Origin: Pseudomonadota bacterium
Lineage (GTDB): Bacteria; Pseudomonadota; Gammaproteobacteria; Burkholderiales; Thiobacillaceae
Reading direction: 5' to 3'
Assembly: GCA_021821425.1 (NCBI GenBank)
Contig: JAKACL010000036.1
Coordinates: 1 to 14,630, forward strand
Length of the DNA: 14,630 nucleotides
This document shows positions 12,875 through 14,630 of this stretch, in pieces; within the stretch, counting starts at the first letter, position 1, and every line of letters begins with the position of its first letter. The position numbers and the translations under genes were made by a program. The notes beneath the pieces were generated by a model. It had not been told where the DNA came from, did no database searches, and saw only the letters and a program-made list of their open reading frames with translations.

Positions 12875-13912
12875 TCAGTTTATTTCCACCGCTCTTGCTG
12901 CCGCCCCACCCAGCGCCCGCGCCCGCAACTGCCCGCAACCGCCCTCCACGTCCTGCCCTGCGGAATGGCGCAGCTTGGTCAGGATTCCCCGCCTATGCAG
13001 GCGACGCGCCATCTCGGCCGCACGCGCCCAGCTCGGACGGCGGAAGTCGAAGCCCGCGACACCCTCGACGCTGTTATAGGGAATCAGGTTCATCACCGCG
13101 TATTTGCCGGCCAGCAGTCGGACGATCCCGTCCAGTTCGGCGTCACTGTCGTTGATGCCTTCGAGCAGCGTCCACTGGACCTGGATCGGGTAGCCGCTGT
13201 GGCGGGCGTAGGCCGCGCCCAGCTCGACCAGTTCATCCGGCGCGATGTCGGGCGCCTTCGGCAGCAGGCGCCGGCGCAATTCGTGATCGGTGGTGTGCAG
13301 CGAGAGCGCCAGCGCCGGCTTCACCGTCGATTGCGGCAGGCGCTCGAACACGCGCCGATCGCCGACGGTGGAGAAAACCAGGTTCTTGTGGCCGATGCCG
13401 CCTTCCACCCCCAGCAGCTCGATCGCCTCCAGCACGTTATCCAGATTGTGGGCCGGCTCGCCCATGCCCATGAACACCACCTTCTTCACCGGGCGGCGGC
13501 TGCGCGCCAGCACCACCTGCGCGACGATCTCCGCGCCGGAGAGCTGGCGCAGCAGGCCGGCGCGGCCGGTCATGCAGAACACGCAGCCCACCGCGCAGCC
13601 GACCTGGGTCGATACGCACACGCCGTCGCGCGGCAGCAGTACGCTTTCCACCGCCTGGCCATCGGCGAGTTCTACCAGCAAGCGGGCCGAGCCATCCTCT
13701 CCGGGGTGTTCGGAATGCACGCGCGCCAGCCCGCGCAAATCGTCGAAGAGACCCGGCAGCTCATTACGCACCGCCAGCGGCAGAAAGTCTTCGGCGCGTC
13801 GCCGCCTGGTGTCGAGCGAGCACCCCTGAACCCACGCCCGCAGCACGCGCCCCTCGTGACAGGGCGCAGCGCCCAGGTCGCGTAGACGTTGTCGGAGTTG
13901 GAAAATACTCAT
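12875..13912 (-). CDS. RlmN/Cfr-family radical SAM RNA methyltransferase, divergent paralog
   Basis: RlmN methylates C2 of A2503 in 23S rRNA and A37 in some tRNAs using a radical SAM cluster and a methyl-cysteine. This 345-residue protein has the cluster ligands C106-x3-C110-x2-C113 (CAVGCVFC), the SAM-contact GMGEP at 149-153, LALSLHTTD at 201-209, LIPYN at 276-280 and both mechanistic cysteines, C99 and C326 (GGCGQL). It departs from canonical RlmN in several places: STVGDRR in place of STSGVVP-like sequence, and AGQDVEGGCGQL in place of the RGDDIDAACGQL-like tail. It is also shorter than the E. coli enzyme (384). It is likely a second family member with a related or different RNA target. 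It stands alone, with no ribosome binding site of note. ATG 13912 is the first good start. Confidence 0.87.
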   Translation of the reverse strand: MSIFQLRQRLRDLGAAPCHEGRVLRAWVQGCSLDTRRRRAEDFLPLAVRNELPGLFDDLRGLARVHSEHPGEDGSARLLVELADGQAVESVLLPRDGVCVSTQVGCAVGCVFCMTGRAGLLRQLSGAEIVAQVVLARSRRPVKKVVFMGMGEPAHNLDNVLEAIELLGVEGGIGHKNLVFSTVGDRRVFERLPQSTVKPALALSLHTTDHELRRRLLPKAPDIAPDELVELGAAYARHSGYPIQVQWTLLEGINDSDAELDGIVRLLAGKYAVMNLIPYNSVEGVAGFDFRRPSWARAAEMARRLHRRGILTKLRHSAGQDVEGGCGQLRARALGGAAARAVEIN

Positions 13913-14099
13913 GGCGGGATGGAGGGTAGCATGGGGGTTGCGGGGCGGTCTGGGCGACAGGGCGCGTCAAGGCAACCGGGATGCCGTGCCGGGATGTTTT
14001 CCTACGTCTTAAGGGGTTGCCGGCCTATGACAAAAATCCGCCCACAAGGGATACTGAGCTAAGCGCTCGCTTCGACGGGCGCACCCCACACCCAATATC

Positions 14100-14618
14100 A
14101 TGGCACTGCTCCCTTTTGGCCGCCCGAACGCGATTACCGAACAAAATATCGAGGATATCGTTCGGCTGCAGAAACACGCGGAGAATAACCGATCCGACGC
14201 CGAACGCCTGGCCGACATCGTGACGCGCGTCGCCGGCAGTGCGCCATTCATTATCTTCCACGTTGTCTGGTTTGGCGGATGGATCCTGCTCAACTTCGGC
14301 GCCGTTTCGGCAATTTCACCCTGGGACCCCTTTCCGTACAGTTTCCTCACGCTGGTGGTTTCGCTTGAAGCGATCTTCCTCTCGCTGCTGGTCCTGATGG
14401 CACAGAACCGGCTGACCAAGGATGCCGACAAGCGCGCCCACCTCGACCTGCAGATCAATATGCTCGCGGAGCAGGAGAGCACCGCCACCCTGAAAATGCT
14501 GGAACAGATTTGCCAACACCTCGGCATCACCAGCACAGACGAGAAAGAACATGAACTGGCAACGGCCACCGACGTAAGCGAATTGGCAAAATCGCTCGAC
14601 GACAAACTCACTGCGTAG
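14100..14618 (+). CDS. DUF1003 family inner-membrane protein
   Basis: The 172-residue protein has two membrane segments (about 48-68 and 79-101) separated by a short loop carrying the family's WDPFPY motif, followed by LVVSLEAIFLSLLVLMAQNR, the hallmark DUF1003 second helix. A Lys/Asp/Glu-rich coiled-coil-like tail (about 103-140) and an acidic end follow, probably cytosolic. Function of DUF1003 is not established. An in-frame TGA at 14055 limits the start, and ATG 14100 is the only standard start codon before the conserved part, though no clear ribosome binding site precedes it. The 187 bases between it and the divergent RlmN-like gene hold no other gene. Confidence 0.88.
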   Translation: MALLPFGRPNAITEQNIEDIVRLQKHAENNRSDAERLADIVTRVAGSAPFIIFHVVWFGGWILLNFGAVSAISPWDPFPYSFLTLVVSLEAIFLSLLVLMAQNRLTKDADKRAHLDLQINMLAEQESTATLKMLEQICQHLGITSTDEKEHELATATDVSELAKSLDDKLTA

Positions 14619-14630
14619 AGTTGACCTGCC

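Noticed and set aside
12674..13885. Plus-strand frame of 403 codons opposite the RlmN-like gene
   Set aside because: Over most of its length it is antisense to RlmN with shadow composition. The first 50 codons (from ATG 12743, with AGGAAAG before it) look slightly protein-like, but there is no stop before the antisense region.

Overview
The window is GC-rich, densely packed bacterial chromosome. The gene content (a HiPIP-type ferredoxin, a soluble c-type cytochrome, an EAL-HDOD protein, DUF5329, DUF1003, a RlmN paralog) fits a betaproteobacterium, perhaps close to Thiobacillus or the Rhodocyclales. That placement is inference from gene families and codon use; no rRNA or other marker gene is present. 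I see no tRNA, CRISPR array, insertion sequence or phage gene.

Layout from left to right. The window opens with the 3' end of an Ala/Gly-rich protein gene and a strong intrinsic terminator, followed by a Tat-exported high-potential iron-sulfur protein that may also be lipidated. A short minus-strand coding stretch comes next, then an EAL-HDOD signalling protein. A cytosolic Csp-type copper-storage protein with 19 cysteines follows. After it lie two overlapping plus-strand genes: a YqcI/YcgG (GntA-like) protein and a DUF1989 (urea-carboxylase-associated) protein. A minus-strand mono-haem cytochrome c and a plus-strand single-domain response regulator are divergently arranged.

The middle of the window has three minus-strand genes: a small unknown ORF, a periplasmic DUF4124-glutaredoxin fusion, and a Tat-exported transglutaminase-like protein. 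A plus-strand soluble PDC/Cache-like sensor protein converges on a DUF5329 protein, which lies downstream of an AarF/UbiB-family kinase-like protein. A large perfect inverted repeat lies between the UbiB-like gene and a 98-residue acidic hypothetical protein.

The right part begins with about 425 bases lacking a confident gene. It then holds a tiny lipoprotein gene (50 aa) with its own terminator, a divergent RlmN/Cfr-family radical SAM methyltransferase, and a DUF1003 membrane protein.

Most genes look like independent accessory or housekeeping functions with redox and metal themes: copper storage, HiPIP, cytochrome c and a thiol oxidoreductase. The tightest unit, and the best candidate for an undescribed system, is the overlapping YcgG/GntA-like plus DUF1989 pair. 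Both families have members that act on guanidino compounds, so the pair may be a small oxidation/deimination pathway; this is a hypothesis.
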